The notes beneath the pieces are model-generated. The model was not told the DNA's origin. It saw only the letters and a program-made list of their open reading frames with translations, and did no database searches. A DNA stretch of 64,000 nt from DATKEJ01 sp963768715. GTDB lineage: Bacteria > Bacteroidota > Rhodothermia > Rhodothermales > DATKEJ01. Below, piece after piece: positions 34,006 to 42,495 of this stretch (positions within the stretch are counted from its first letter, which is position 1; every line of letters begins with the position of its first letter). Location of the stretch: assembly GCA_963768715.1 (NCBI GenBank), contig CAVYJC010000011.1, positions 248,001 through 312,000 on the forward strand. Direction: 5' to 3'. Both the position numbers and the translations under genes were made by a program.

Positions 34006-35211
34006 TCACGCCGCGGCCGACTTCTCCAGCTCGTCGTACTCCGACCTTCTTGCTTCGGTCGACTTCAACGCTTGCTCCAGATCCGCAATCAAGTCCTCCT
34101 CGGCCTCGATACCAACGGAGAGGCGGATTACGTTGTCGGTGATGCCTGCCTTGATGCGTTGCTCGGGCCTCATGGAGGCATGACTCATGGTGGCGGGGTG
34201 CTCGATGAGAGACTCCACGCCGCCGAGAGACTCGGCGAGCGCGAACACTTTCGTGCCGCGAAGGATGGTTGCGACTTCCTCCCATCCGCCCTTTACGGAG
34301 AACGACAACATGCCGCCGAAGCCATGTTGCTGGCTTTTGGCGAGGACATGCCCCGGATCCGATTCGAGACCAGGATAAAACACCCGCTCCACGAGCGGAT
34401 GGCCGTCCAGATATCTTGCCACAGCATTCGCGTTGGCCTCGTGGGCCTTCATGCGGACGGGGAGGGTCTTGATACCCCGCAACACGAGCCAGCAGTCGAA
34501 CGGGGCTGCCACCGATCCGTAGGCATTGGCAACGAACTGGATCTGTTCGTTGAGCACTTCCGTCTTTGCGACGATGGCTCCGCCAACCACATCCGAATGA
34601 CCGTTCAGATACTTCGTCGTCGAATAGACCACGAGATCGGCGCCGAGCTCGAAGGGTCGCTGAAGGATCGGTGAGAGGAACGTATTGTCGACGATTACCG
34701 TCAGGCCATGCTCGTGGGCGATCTCCGAAACGGCGCGTATGTCGGTTATGCGCGAGAGGGGATTGGAGGGCGTTTCCACCCAGACGGCCCGCGTGCTTGG
34801 CCGAATCGCTGCCCTGAGTGCCTGCTCATCACTCAGATCGACGAAGGAAACCTCGACCTTCCCCTGTTTCTCCAGATGACAGAAAAGGCGATCGGTGCCT
34901 CCGTAGCAGTCGTGCGAACACAGAATGTGCGCGTTCGCGTGAAAAAGGGACAGCGACGTCGCTATGGCAGCCATTCCCGTCGCAAGGGCCACTGCCCCGG
35001 CGCCCCCTTCCAGCGCCGCAAGTGTCTGTTCAAAGGCGGTCCTGGTCGGATTTCCACTCCGGGTGTAATCGAATCCCTTGGTCTCTCCAAGATCCTCGAA
35101 ACGGAAATTGGCCGTCTGATAGATGGGCGTTGAGATGCTGTGGTAGCCGGCGTCGGTCTTCTGACCTGCAAGGGCGAGCAGCGTTTCGGGTCGCATGATG
35201 ACTTCGTTCAA
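34006..35211 (-). CDS. Trans-sulfuration PLP enzyme (cystathionine gamma-synthase / O-acylhomoserine sulfhydrylase type)
   Basis: The 401-residue Cys/Met-metabolism PLP enzyme has TPIYQTANFRFEDLGETKGFDY, YTRSGNPTR, the DNTFLSPI strand and the PLP lysine in YSTTKYLNGHSD, and ends with the SLGGVESLIEHPATMSH block. These fit MetB/MetZ/MGL; the exact reaction cannot be separated by eye. A SAM-I riboswitch and terminator lie directly upstream on the same strand, which points to methionine synthesis (MetB or MetZ) rather than degradation. It would use the O-acylhomoserine made by MetX (46448), controlled by a second SAM riboswitch. The start is 35211 (MNEVIMRPETL), with an internal Met at 35196 as alternative. 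Confidence 0.9.
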   Translation of the reverse strand: MNEVIMRPETLLALAGQKTDAGYHSISTPIYQTANFRFEDLGETKGFDYTRSGNPTRTAFEQTLAALEGGAGAVALATGMAAIATSLSLFHANAHILCSHDCYGGTDRLFCHLEKQGKVEVSFVDLSDEQALRAAIRPSTRAVWVETPSNPLSRITDIRAVSEIAHEHGLTVIVDNTFLSPILQRPFELGADLVVYSTTKYLNGHSDVVGGAIVAKTEVLNEQIQFVANAYGSVAAPFDCWLVLRGIKTLPVRMKAHEANANAVARYLDGHPLVERVFYPGLESDPGHVLAKSQQHGFGGMLSFSVKGGWEEVATILRGTKVFALAESLGGVESLIEHPATMSHASMRPEQRIKAGITDNVIRLSVGIEAEEDLIADLEQALKSTEARRSEYDELEKSAAA

Positions 35212-35292
35212 TGGGTGGATCCAGTATGTTCACGCTCCCAGCAGAACGAGCCGGCGACCGGCCGGTACGCCACCCACCATCTTCCCCGAAAC

Positions 35293-35318
35293 AAAAAACC
35301 CTCTCGGAAGGAGAGGGT
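35293..35318 (-). terminator. Rho-independent terminator of the SAM riboswitch
   Basis: On the minus strand ACCCTCTC, loop CTTCC and GAGAGGGT form a perfect 8-bp stem followed by six T. It lies about 33 bases after the riboswitch and 82 before the ATG, as expected of the expression platform that stops transcription when SAM is bound. Confidence 0.9.
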
Positions 35319-35350
35319 CGACAATCGGCTGCACAGCCTGAAAGGCACCC

Positions 35351-35464
35351 CTCATCTTTCCCAGTATCGTTTCGGGCAGGATTTAGCACCATGACGATTG
35401 CCTTGGCAATCCGGTTGCTACGACGTCAACGGGCCTGCTCCCTCGGTCGTTCTGGATGAGAGTG
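35351..35464 (-). promoter_or_regulatory. SAM-I (S-box) riboswitch
   Basis: On the minus strand the P1 arms CTCATC and GATGAG frame GAGGGAGCAGGCCCGTTGAC, then GTAGCAACCGG and, near the end, GGTGCTAAATCCTGCC. These are the conserved S-box elements (GAGGGA, GGCCC-GA, GCAACC, GGTGC-AA-TCC). It controls the trans-sulfuration gene by SAM-induced termination. Confidence 0.93.
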
Positions 35465-35785
35465 CGACGATGATACGAACATATTTTTGCTCACGCAACG
35501 CCGTTCCAGCGGCAAACATGCCCGAAATCAGTCCATGGCGATCGAGGTCTCTCTTTCAATCGTGAAGATTGCATGAAATGATATCACTGCTTAAAGCATA
35601 GGAATATTTACGAATCATGCATATGTATATCGCTTGTAAACATAATGGTTTATATAGCTCTATTGTTGATCTGAATTATACGAATGGAAGCGCTTCGTTC
35701 CGTGTTCGGTTTGCCGGGTGGTCTGTCTGGTGTGCCTTGCTAAGCCTTGGGGGAATCCCGTTCTTGCGTCCGAAGCACAAATGAC
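35465..35785. other. AT-rich divergent promoter region upstream of the ilv operon
   Basis: About 320 bases without a gene, with a marked AT-rich core at 35575-35690 (TTTACGAATCATGCATATGT, TATATAGCTCTATTGTTGATC) that stands out from flanking DNA. It must hold the promoter of the SAM-riboswitch transcript on one side and that of the small membrane protein and ilvD on the other. No T-box, leader peptide run of Leu/Ile/Val codons, or other attenuator was recognised. Confidence 0.5.
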
Positions 35786-35959
35786 ATGCGCAAAAAGTCC
35801 ACCTATACCGAGTATCTGGAGGGTCGCCGGAGGCAATCCGTTAAGGCGATTCCAGTGGTTTTGCGTCATGTTGGGATTACCGTAGAAGAGCCCAGTTTCG
35901 CGCTGCTAAGCCTCGCGTTGCTGGTGCTCGTTCTTATTGTCCTCCTTATCGGAGGCTAA
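35786..35959 (+). CDS. Small membrane protein upstream of ilvD, function unknown
   Basis: The 57-residue frame starts MRKKSTYTEYLEGRRRQSVK, is basic for 35 residues, and ends with a strong single membrane helix (FALLSLALLVLVLIVLLIGG). An ATG further upstream (35747) would add 13 residues, but 35786 gives the cleaner basic start. It ends 82 bases before ilvD in the same direction. The C-terminal run is rich in Leu, Val and Ile codons (about 18 of the last 25), so a role as a translated attenuator for the branched-chain operon is possible. No terminator hairpin was found in the short gap. It may equally be a plain membrane peptide. Confidence 0.45.
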   Translation: MRKKSTYTEYLEGRRRQSVKAIPVVLRHVGITVEEPSFALLSLALLVLVLIVLLIGG

Positions 35960-36041
35960 ACACGCGGTCAATCCCGGACCAGGGGCTAAGTAGTGGCAGG
36001 TATCCTGGGGTTGGCCAGACCCTGAACAGGATATCTTTCTG

Positions 36042-37814
36042 ATGCGAAGCGATAAGGTAAAGCGGGGATTCGAGCGGGCGCCACATCGTAGCCTTCTGAG
36101 GGCAACGGGCGCCATTCGTGACGAATCTGATTTCGGGAAGCCCTTCATCGGAATCTGCAACTCGTATATCGATCTCATTCCCGGACACGTCCACCTCCAG
36201 TCATTCGGCACGTTAGCCAAGGAAGTGGTTCGAGCCTCCGGAGGCATCCCTTTCGAGTTCAACACCATCGGTGTCGACGACGGCATTGCGATGGGTCATA
36301 TCGGAATGCGGTATTCGCTTCCGTCACGGGAGTTGATCGCCGATTCCGTCGAAACTGTTGCAGCGGCACACTGGCTGGACGGTCTCATCTGTATTTCCAG
36401 CTGCGACAAGATCGTTCCCGGCATGCTTATGGGCGCCCTGCGCCTGAACATCCCCGCTATCTTTGTTGCCGGCGGCCCGATGAAGGCCGGGGAGATGGCC
36501 GACGGAAAAGCTGTAGATCTGATATCCGTTTTCGAGGGCGTTGGGAAACGAAGCAAGGGGCTCATCGACGACGAAGAGCTGCTAGCTCTCGAGCAGCAGG
36601 GATGCCCGACCTGTGGTTCCTGCGCAGGACTCTTCACCGCCAACTCGATGAACTGCATTCTGGAAGCGCTCGGTCTGGCGCTTCCGGGAAACGGCAGCGT
36701 CCTGGCGATCGATCCTGGCAGAAAGGAGATTCTTAGACGTGCCGCCGAGCGTATCGTCGGCATGGTGCACGAAGATCTGAAGCCGCGCGACATCGTAACC
36801 GAGCAAGCCTTCGACGATGCGTTCGCGCTCGATATGGCGATGGGCGGTTCGACCAACACGGTGCTCCACCTGCTGGCGGCGGCCCACGAAGCGGGTGTCG
36901 ACTACGACCTGGATCGAATCAACCGGCTGTCTGAGCGAATTCCTTATCTGTGTAAGGTCGCTCCGGCAACGGCCACCGTGCACATGGAAGACGTCGACGC
37001 CGCCGGAGGGATCCCCGCCATTCTGAAGGAGCTGAACGCGAAGGGACTTCTTAATTCGGATCGGCCGACAGTCACGGGCGGTACGCTGCGCGACACGATA
37101 GATAAGGCGGAGAACCGAAACCGGGACGTCATTCACTCGGCAGATGAGCCCTTCCGTGCGACCGGTGGACTATCGATTCTTTTTGGGAATCTGGCTCCTG
37201 GCGGCTCCGTGATAAAGACCGGCGCCGTCGATCCATCCATGATGCAGTTCGAAGGTTCAGCACGCATTTATGAGTCACAGGACGACGCCGTCGAAGGTAT
37301 TCTGGGAGGCGAAGTCCAACCCGGAGACGTCGTCGTGATTCGCTATGAGGGACCTCGCGGAGGTCCCGGCATGCCCGAGATGCTCCAGCCGACGTCGGCG
37401 CTCGCCGGTATGGGGTTGGACGCTTCGGTGGCGATGATTACCGACGGCCGATTCTCGGGCGGCACGCGGGGGCTCTCTGTCGGTCACGTGTCCCCGGAAG
37501 GCGCCGCGGGTGGCCCGATTGCCGCAATCCGTGAAGGAGATCGGATCGCGATCGATCTCGATAGCCGGTCGATCACACTGAAACTCAGTGATAGAGAAAT
37601 TGCCAGCCGGCTCGCACTGCTTCCAGCGTTCGAACCCAAGGTGAAGGGCGGTTATTTGGAACGATATACGCGTTTTGTGACGAGCGCATCGCACGGAGCC
37701 GTAATGGTCGTTCCAGATGCGCGCCAGGAGTTGGCAGCGACAAGGCCGAGCGGTGACGGTGGCTCGATTGAGCCTTCCGGCTCCCCGGCAAAAGGTGTTT
37801 ACAGAGCATTCTAA
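36042..37814 (+). CDS. ilvD: Dihydroxy-acid dehydratase
   Basis: The 590-residue protein has [20 protein letters not shown], the [14 protein letters not shown] block, the iron-sulfur motif CPTCGSC (188-194), [18 protein letters not shown] and the C-terminal [19 protein letters not shown] and [19 protein letters not shown]. It dehydrates 2,3-dihydroxy-isovalerate and -methylvalerate in valine and isoleucine synthesis. The length exceeds the usual 555-570 by a C-terminal tail ([18 protein letters not shown]) that looks unstructured. It is the first enzyme gene of ilvDBNC-leuBACD, all on the plus strand with short gaps. Confidence 0.96.
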   Translation: MRSDKVKRGFERAPHRSLLRATGAIRDESDFGKPFIGICNSYIDLIPGHVHLQSFGTLAKEVVRASGGIPFEFNTIGVDDGIAMGHIGMRYSLPSRELIADSVETVAAAHWLDGLICISSCDKIVPGMLMGALRLNIPAIFVAGGPMKAGEMADGKAVDLISVFEGVGKRSKGLIDDEELLALEQQGCPTCGSCAGLFTANSMNCILEALGLALPGNGSVLAIDPGRKEILRRAAERIVGMVHEDLKPRDIVTEQAFDDAFALDMAMGGSTNTVLHLLAAAHEAGVDYDLDRINRLSERIPYLCKVAPATATVHMEDVDAAGGIPAILKELNAKGLLNSDRPTVTGGTLRDTIDKAENRNRDVIHSADEPFRATGGLSILFGNLAPGGSVIKTGAVDPSMMQFEGSARIYESQDDAVEGILGGEVQPGDVVVIRYEGPRGGPGMPEMLQPTSALAGMGLDASVAMITDGRFSGGTRGLSVGHVSPEGAAGGPIAAIREGDRIAIDLDSRSITLKLSDREIASRLALLPAFEPKVKGGYLERYTRFVTSASHGAVMVVPDARQELAATRPSGDGGSIEPSGSPAKGVYRAF

Positions 37815-37840
37815 AGCAGACTGATCATTCAATCCTCAAT

Positions 37841-39640
37841 ATGATGCAAGCAGAAGTGAAAGCGGATCCCGTGGAGGCGAATCCCGGCGGCGACGGCGCT
37901 TCTCCTGAGGGTGAACCGTCCGCCGCAGCCGTTTCGGGTGCGGAAATATTCGTTCGATCGCTGGAGGCGGAGGGCGTTCAGGTCGTGTTCGGGCACCCCG
38001 GAGGTGCAGTCATTACCATTTACGACGAGATAGCTCGCATCCAGCCGAAGTTCAAGCACGTTCTCGTGCGACACGAGCAGGGAGGAGCACACGCTGCAGC
38101 GGGCTACGCCAAGACGACAGGCAAGGTGGGCACCGTGCTCGTTACGAGCGGTCCCGGTGCAACAAATACAGTTACAGGTATCGCCGACGCGTACATGGAT
38201 TCTGTCGGGATCGTCGTATTTACCGGCCAGGTGCCTACCCATCTGATCGGGAACGATGCGTTTCAGGAGTGCGACATAATCGGCGTTACGCGCAGCATTA
38301 CGAAGCACAGCTTCCTCGTGCGCGACGTCAACGAACTGGCATCGACGATAAGGGCAGCCTACCACCTGGCGGGCACAGGGCGCCCCGGACCCGTCGTCGT
38401 CGACCTGCCCAAGGACGTCCAGCTCGCGCGTGCTCCGTTTTCGTACCCCGAGTCGGTGACGATTCGAGGATATGAGGTCAAGCCGCGTCTTCAAGGGGAC
38501 CGCGTCGAGCGCGCCGCCCGGATGATTAACGACGCTCAGCATCCCGTCCTCTACGTGGGCGGTGGAGCTATTAGCAGCGAGTCCTCGGGATTGGTGACCG
38601 AGCTCGCCCGGAAGGCAAAGATTCCCGTGACTACGACGCTGCACGGACTCGGTGCTTTCCCTGAAGATGATTCTCTTTCACTGGGCATGCTCGGCATGCA
38701 CGGAACATGGTGCGCGAATCAGGCGATTCAGATGAGCGATCTTATCGTTGCGGTGGGTGCTCGATTTGACGACCGGGTTACGGGTAAACTCGATGCATGG
38801 GCTCCCAATGCGCGTATCGTCCACCTCGAAATCGATCCGTCCTGTATCTCCAAGAACGTCTGGGCCGACTGCGCCCTCCTGGGTGACGCGCAAGAGATAC
38901 TTCAGCATCTTCTGCCCCAAGTCGAAGCCGTTGAGGATCGAAGCGAATGGCTCGCAAAGATCGCAGATTGGAAGGCCGAATGTCCGCTCGAGTACGAAAG
39001 CGACGGGGCGCTGCGCTGTCAGTACGTCATCGAGCGCTTGCGGAATAAGACGGGCGGTAACGCCGTGGTAGTTACCGACGTGGGACAGAATCAGATGTGG
39101 ACGGCGCAGTATTTCCAATTTCTGCAGCCGAGGACTCACATAACGTCGGGTGGGCTGGGCACGATGGGATTCTCGTTCCCGGCTTCGATAGGTGCTGCTT
39201 TCGGCGTTCGAGAGATGGGCACCAACCTGCCCGTCATCTCGATCAACGGTGACGGCGGCTTCCTCATGAATTCGCAGGAGCTCGGAGTGGCCGCCGCGCA
39301 CAAGCTCCCGATCAAGATTGCGGTGATGAACAACAACTTCCTGGGCATGGTCCGCCAGTGGCAGGAACTGTTCCACGATCGCCGATTCAGTCACACCGAC
39401 CTCACTGAAACGAACCCTGACTTCGTCAAACTGGCCGAAGCACACCACTGTGTTGGAATTCGAGCGTCGAAGCCGGAAGAGGTCGACGACGTGATTGAAA
39501 AAGCCTGGGCGGTCACCGATCGCCCCGTCCTGATGGAATTCCAGGTCGTTCAGGAGGAAATGGTCTTTCCCATGGTTCCTGCCGGTGCGCCGTCGGATCA
39601 GATGATCACGCGCCGTCTCACACCTAATGCTTTCGTCTAA
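37841..39640 (+). CDS. ilvB: Acetolactate synthase large subunit
   Basis: The 599-residue ThDP enzyme begins with about 30 low-complexity residues, then GAEIFVRSLEAEGVQVVFGH. The catalytic Glu is Glu79 (RHEQGGAHAAAGYAK). The FAD-type central domain (LGMLGMHGTWCANQAIQMSD) is followed by the ThDP motif GDGGFLMNSQELGVAAAHK ending in NNN. It makes acetolactate or acetohydroxybutyrate from pyruvate, with IlvN as its regulatory partner, encoded 17 bases downstream. Typical of anabolic AHAS, not of the catabolic AlsS type, because of the partner and operon. Confidence 0.97.
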   Translation: MMQAEVKADPVEANPGGDGASPEGEPSAAAVSGAEIFVRSLEAEGVQVVFGHPGGAVITIYDEIARIQPKFKHVLVRHEQGGAHAAAGYAKTTGKVGTVLVTSGPGATNTVTGIADAYMDSVGIVVFTGQVPTHLIGNDAFQECDIIGVTRSITKHSFLVRDVNELASTIRAAYHLAGTGRPGPVVVDLPKDVQLARAPFSYPESVTIRGYEVKPRLQGDRVERAARMINDAQHPVLYVGGGAISSESSGLVTELARKAKIPVTTTLHGLGAFPEDDSLSLGMLGMHGTWCANQAIQMSDLIVAVGARFDDRVTGKLDAWAPNARIVHLEIDPSCISKNVWADCALLGDAQEILQHLLPQVEAVEDRSEWLAKIADWKAECPLEYESDGALRCQYVIERLRNKTGGNAVVVTDVGQNQMWTAQYFQFLQPRTHITSGGLGTMGFSFPASIGAAFGVREMGTNLPVISINGDGGFLMNSQELGVAAAHKLPIKIAVMNNNFLGMVRQWQELFHDRRFSHTDLTETNPDFVKLAEAHHCVGIRASKPEEVDDVIEKAWAVTDRPVLMEFQVVQEEMVFPMVPAGAPSDQMITRRLTPNAFV

Positions 39641-39657
39641 ATACCGAGGAGACGTCC

Positions 39658-40245
39658 ATGGCAGCAGAATCACTCACCGCGCAGCAGTTGAGACGCCGAA
39701 AGGCCGCGGGTGAACCTATTGAGTTGGGCGACAGCGGCTCGTCGCATCAGCATACAATCACGGTGCTTGTCGAAAACACGATCGGCGCCATGATCAGAGT
39801 AGTCAACATGTTTTCCGCTCGAGGATTCAACCTCGAGAGCGTCGCAGTCGGAGAGACCGACGATCCGTCGATGTCACGCATGAACATCGTGACGACAGGG
39901 AATGACCGGGTAATCGCACAAATCCTGAGGCAATTGAATCGACTCGTCGACACGCTCGAAGTGAGCGACCTGACCGATGAAGCATTCGTCGAACGCGAAC
40001 TGTGTCTGCTGAAGGTTTCCTACAAGACGTCCACGCGTGCGGAGATCATGGATATCAATACAATTTTCCGGGGCAAGGTCGTCGACATCACGCTCGGCAC
40101 GATGACGTTCGAGGTTACAGGCCCCGTGGCAAAAGTCGACGCGTTCGTCAACCTCATGCGGCCACACGGTATCGTCGAAGTCGCTCGCAGCGGCCGTGTC
40201 GCTATGTGCCGCGCAGAACAGAAGGTCGCTTCCGAGACGAAGTAA
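39658..40245 (+). CDS. ilvN: Acetolactate synthase small (regulatory) subunit
   Basis: The 195-residue protein has a good ribosome-binding site (GAGGAG seven bases before ATG). After a 35-residue N-terminal extension comes the ACT domain HTITVLVENTIGAMIRVVNM-FSARGFNLESVAVGET, and then the C-terminal ALS_ss domain (ELCLLKVSYKTSTRAEIMDI). It binds valine or another branched-chain product and tunes IlvB. The extension (LTAQQLRRRKAAGEPIELGD) is absent from most 160-170-residue homologues. Confidence 0.95.
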   Translation: MAAESLTAQQLRRRKAAGEPIELGDSGSSHQHTITVLVENTIGAMIRVVNMFSARGFNLESVAVGETDDPSMSRMNIVTTGNDRVIAQILRQLNRLVDTLEVSDLTDEAFVERELCLLKVSYKTSTRAEIMDINTIFRGKVVDITLGTMTFEVTGPVAKVDAFVNLMRPHGIVEVARSGRVAMCRAEQKVASETK

Positions 40246-40320
40246 CGCTCAATCTCAACGGTGCCTGCCGGACGAAACGAATAGTAGTTTATAAATAACT
40301 GTAAATAATACGTATATAAC
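40246..40320 (+). promoter_or_regulatory. AT-rich leader in front of ilvC
   Basis: The 75-base gap turns sharply AT-rich in its last 40 bases (AATAGTAGTTTATAAATAAC then TGTAAATAATACGTATATAAC). No Shine-Dalgarno is present. It could hold an internal promoter or simply an unstructured start region as is common in Bacteroidota. No hairpin with a U-run was seen. Confidence 0.35.
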
Positions 40321-41361
40321 ATGTCTGTCAAAGTTCACTATTCCTGCGACCCCGCATTGATTCGTGGAAAGCGGGTAGCCGTCATCGGATATGGAAGTCA
40401 GGGTCATGCCCACTCGCTGAATTTGCACGATAGCGGTGTGGACGTGGTCGTAGGGTTGAGGAAAGGATCAGCGTCGGCCGAGGAAGCCACTGCAAAAGGC
40501 CTCAAAGTGAAGTCGATTGAAGAGGCCGCGGACTGGGGTGATGTTGTGATGCTGCTGGTTCCGGATCAGCATCAGAGGAGCGTGTATGAGGCATCCATCG
40601 CTCCTTACCTCAGACCAGGTGATTACTTTGGGTTCGGACACGGATTCAACATTCACTATGGTGAGATCCAGCCGCCTGAAGGCGTCAACGTCTTCATGGT
40701 GGCGCCGAAGTCGCCCGGGCATCTGGTCCGGCGGACGTATGAGCAAGGCATGGGCGTGCCTTGTCTTGTTGCGGTTCATCAGGATCCCTCCGGCAGTACG
40801 CTGGATCTGGCGCTGAGCTATGCCGGCGCGATCGGCGGACTCCGTGCCGGCGTGATAGAAACCAATTTCAAAGACGAGACGGAAACGGATCTGTTCGGTG
40901 AGCAGGCCGTGCTTTGCGGTGGCACGGAGGCGCTCATCAAGGCGGGATTTGAGACGCTCGTCGAGGCGGGATATGAGCCGGAGCTCGCCTACTTCGAGGT
41001 GCTCCACGAACTGAAACTGATCGTTGATCTGTTTTATGAAGGCGGACTCGCCTATATGAACTATTCGATCAGCGATACGGCCGAGTATGGAAATTATTCG
41101 CGCGGCCCAAGAATCGTCGGAGACGAGATTCGGGATCGCATGCGTGAGGTACTTGGGGAGATTCAGTCCGGCCAGTTCGCTCGTGAGTGGATCAATGAGT
41201 GTGCCTCGGGCGGCGCCCGGTTTGAGAAGCTCCGTGAGGCGAGCCGAGACCACCAGATCGAGCATGTGGGGCGTCGACTCCGCTCGATGATGAGTTGGTT
41301 GCGTGACAACGCCGAGTCCTCGGAAGAGACGCCGGCGGAATCTGAAGAGCAAACGGCTTGA
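40321..41361 (+). CDS. ilvC: Ketol-acid reductoisomerase, class I
   Basis: The 346-residue protein starts with the Rossmann motif [20 protein letters not shown] and cofactor loop [12 protein letters not shown], whose Arg-Lys-Ser pattern fits [26 protein letters not shown] and [14 protein letters not shown] (metal-binding Asp/Glu) follow, with a knotted C-terminal domain ([21 protein letters not shown]). It isomerises and reduces acetolactate in Val/Ile synthesis. The C-terminal [14 protein letters not shown] tail is acidic and probably disordered. leuB starts five bases after the stop. Confidence 0.97.
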   Translation: MSVKVHYSCDPALIRGKRVAVIGYGSQGHAHSLNLHDSGVDVVVGLRKGSASAEEATAKGLKVKSIEEAADWGDVVMLLVPDQHQRSVYEASIAPYLRPGDYFGFGHGFNIHYGEIQPPEGVNVFMVAPKSPGHLVRRTYEQGMGVPCLVAVHQDPSGSTLDLALSYAGAIGGLRAGVIETNFKDETETDLFGEQAVLCGGTEALIKAGFETLVEAGYEPELAYFEVLHELKLIVDLFYEGGLAYMNYSISDTAEYGNYSRGPRIVGDEIRDRMREVLGEIQSGQFAREWINECASGGARFEKLREASRDHQIEHVGRRLRSMMSWLRDNAESSEETPAESEEQTA

Positions 41362-41366
41362 GACGC

Positions 41367-42458
41367 ATGGCCGCACCGCGCTACCATATTGTGGTTCTGT
41401 CCGGAGACGGGGTCGGGCCGGAAGTCGTCGCCGAAGCCATTCGCGTCGGAGATGCAGCCGGTGCGCTTTTCGGATTCGAGCTGGAATGGAATCGCCAGCT
41501 TGTGGGTGGAATCGCTGTGGATGAGACGGGCTCACCGCTGCCGGAACGAAGCCTTTCGGCCTGTCTTGCTGCTGATGCGGTCTTGCTGGGCGCCGTCGGT
41601 GGACCCACGTACGATTCGTTGCCTACCGAGAAACGTCCGGAGCGCGGCCTGCTGCGACTTCGAAAGGCTCTGGGCACGTTTGTCAATCTCCGGCCAGTCA
41701 AGGTGCCGCACTCGCTTGCCATCAGGTCGCCGCTTCGAAGCGGGCTCGTGTCGGGTCTCGATCTACTCGTGGTTCGCGAGCTGACCGGCGGGATCTACTT
41801 TGGGACACCGTCCGAGCGTGTCGGCGACCGAGCGATCGACACGATGGCCTATTCGACGCAGGAAGTGGCAAGGGTCGCGCGCGTCGCCTTCGATTGGGCG
41901 CAAAAGCGACGCGGTAACGTTGTCTCGGTTGACAAGGCAAACGTACTCGCGTCGTCGCGCCTGTGGCGAGAGACCGTCCAGCAGGTCCACGACACGGATT
42001 ACGCGGACATCGAGCTGAGTCACCAGTACGTCGATAATGCTGCGATGCAGATGGTCTCGAACCCCCGGCAGTTTGACGTCATCCTGACGACAAACATGTT
42101 CGGTGATATTCTCTCAGATCTCGGGGCAGCATTGGCGGGATCATTGGGGATGCTGCCATCGGCCAGTGTCGGTGGATCAACGGGAATTTTCGAACCCGTT
42201 CACGGGAGTGCGCCCGATATCGCCGGAACCGGAAAGGTGAATCCGCTCGCCACCATCCTCAGCCTTTCGATGCTCTTCATCGATCTGGGCGAATTGGAGG
42301 CTGCGCAAGCGATCGAACGGGCGGTTGAGGAAGTACTCGAAGCCGGCATTCGCACGAGTGACATCCTGGACGAGGGATGCACGGAGGTGACAACGGAGGT
42401 AATGGGGCAGCGTGTCGCCGCGCGCCTAAGCACGCCGGTTCGCGTGGCACAAAATTGA
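41367..42458 (+). CDS. leuB: 3-isopropylmalate dehydrogenase
   Basis: The ATG at 41367 (MAAPRYHIVVLSGDGVGPEV) is preferred over an in-frame TTG nine bases earlier. The 363-residue product has LGAVGGPTYDSLPTEKRPERGLLRLRK region arginines, the substrate loop ELTGGIYFGTP, VDKANVLASSRLWRETV and the metal site TNMFGDILSDLGAALAGSLG, then GIFEPVHGSAPDIAGTGKVN for NAD binding. It oxidises 3-isopropylmalate to the leucine 2-keto acid precursor. The order leuB-leuA-leuC-leuD differs from the commoner leuABCD. Confidence 0.96.
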   Translation: MAAPRYHIVVLSGDGVGPEVVAEAIRVGDAAGALFGFELEWNRQLVGGIAVDETGSPLPERSLSACLAADAVLLGAVGGPTYDSLPTEKRPERGLLRLRKALGTFVNLRPVKVPHSLAIRSPLRSGLVSGLDLLVVRELTGGIYFGTPSERVGDRAIDTMAYSTQEVARVARVAFDWAQKRRGNVVSVDKANVLASSRLWRETVQQVHDTDYADIELSHQYVDNAAMQMVSNPRQFDVILTTNMFGDILSDLGAALAGSLGMLPSASVGGSTGIFEPVHGSAPDIAGTGKVNPLATILSLSMLFIDLGELEAAQAIERAVEEVLEAGIRTSDILDEGCTEVTTEVMGQRVAARLSTPVRVAQN

Positions 42459-42495
42459 TCAAAAAGGAAGCTTCAGGAACAGGGAGGTTAATTCA

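Noticed and set aside
35465..35785. T-box or other leader attenuator for the ilv operon
   Set aside because: No T-box sequence (TGGNACCGCG-like) and no terminator hairpin with a U-run was found.
38678..39673. A 331-codon minus-strand frame
   Set aside because: Antisense to ilvB and ilvN starts; shadow frame of a GC-rich gene.
40468..41535. A 355-codon minus-strand frame
   Set aside because: Antisense to ilvC and the start of leuB; no domain.
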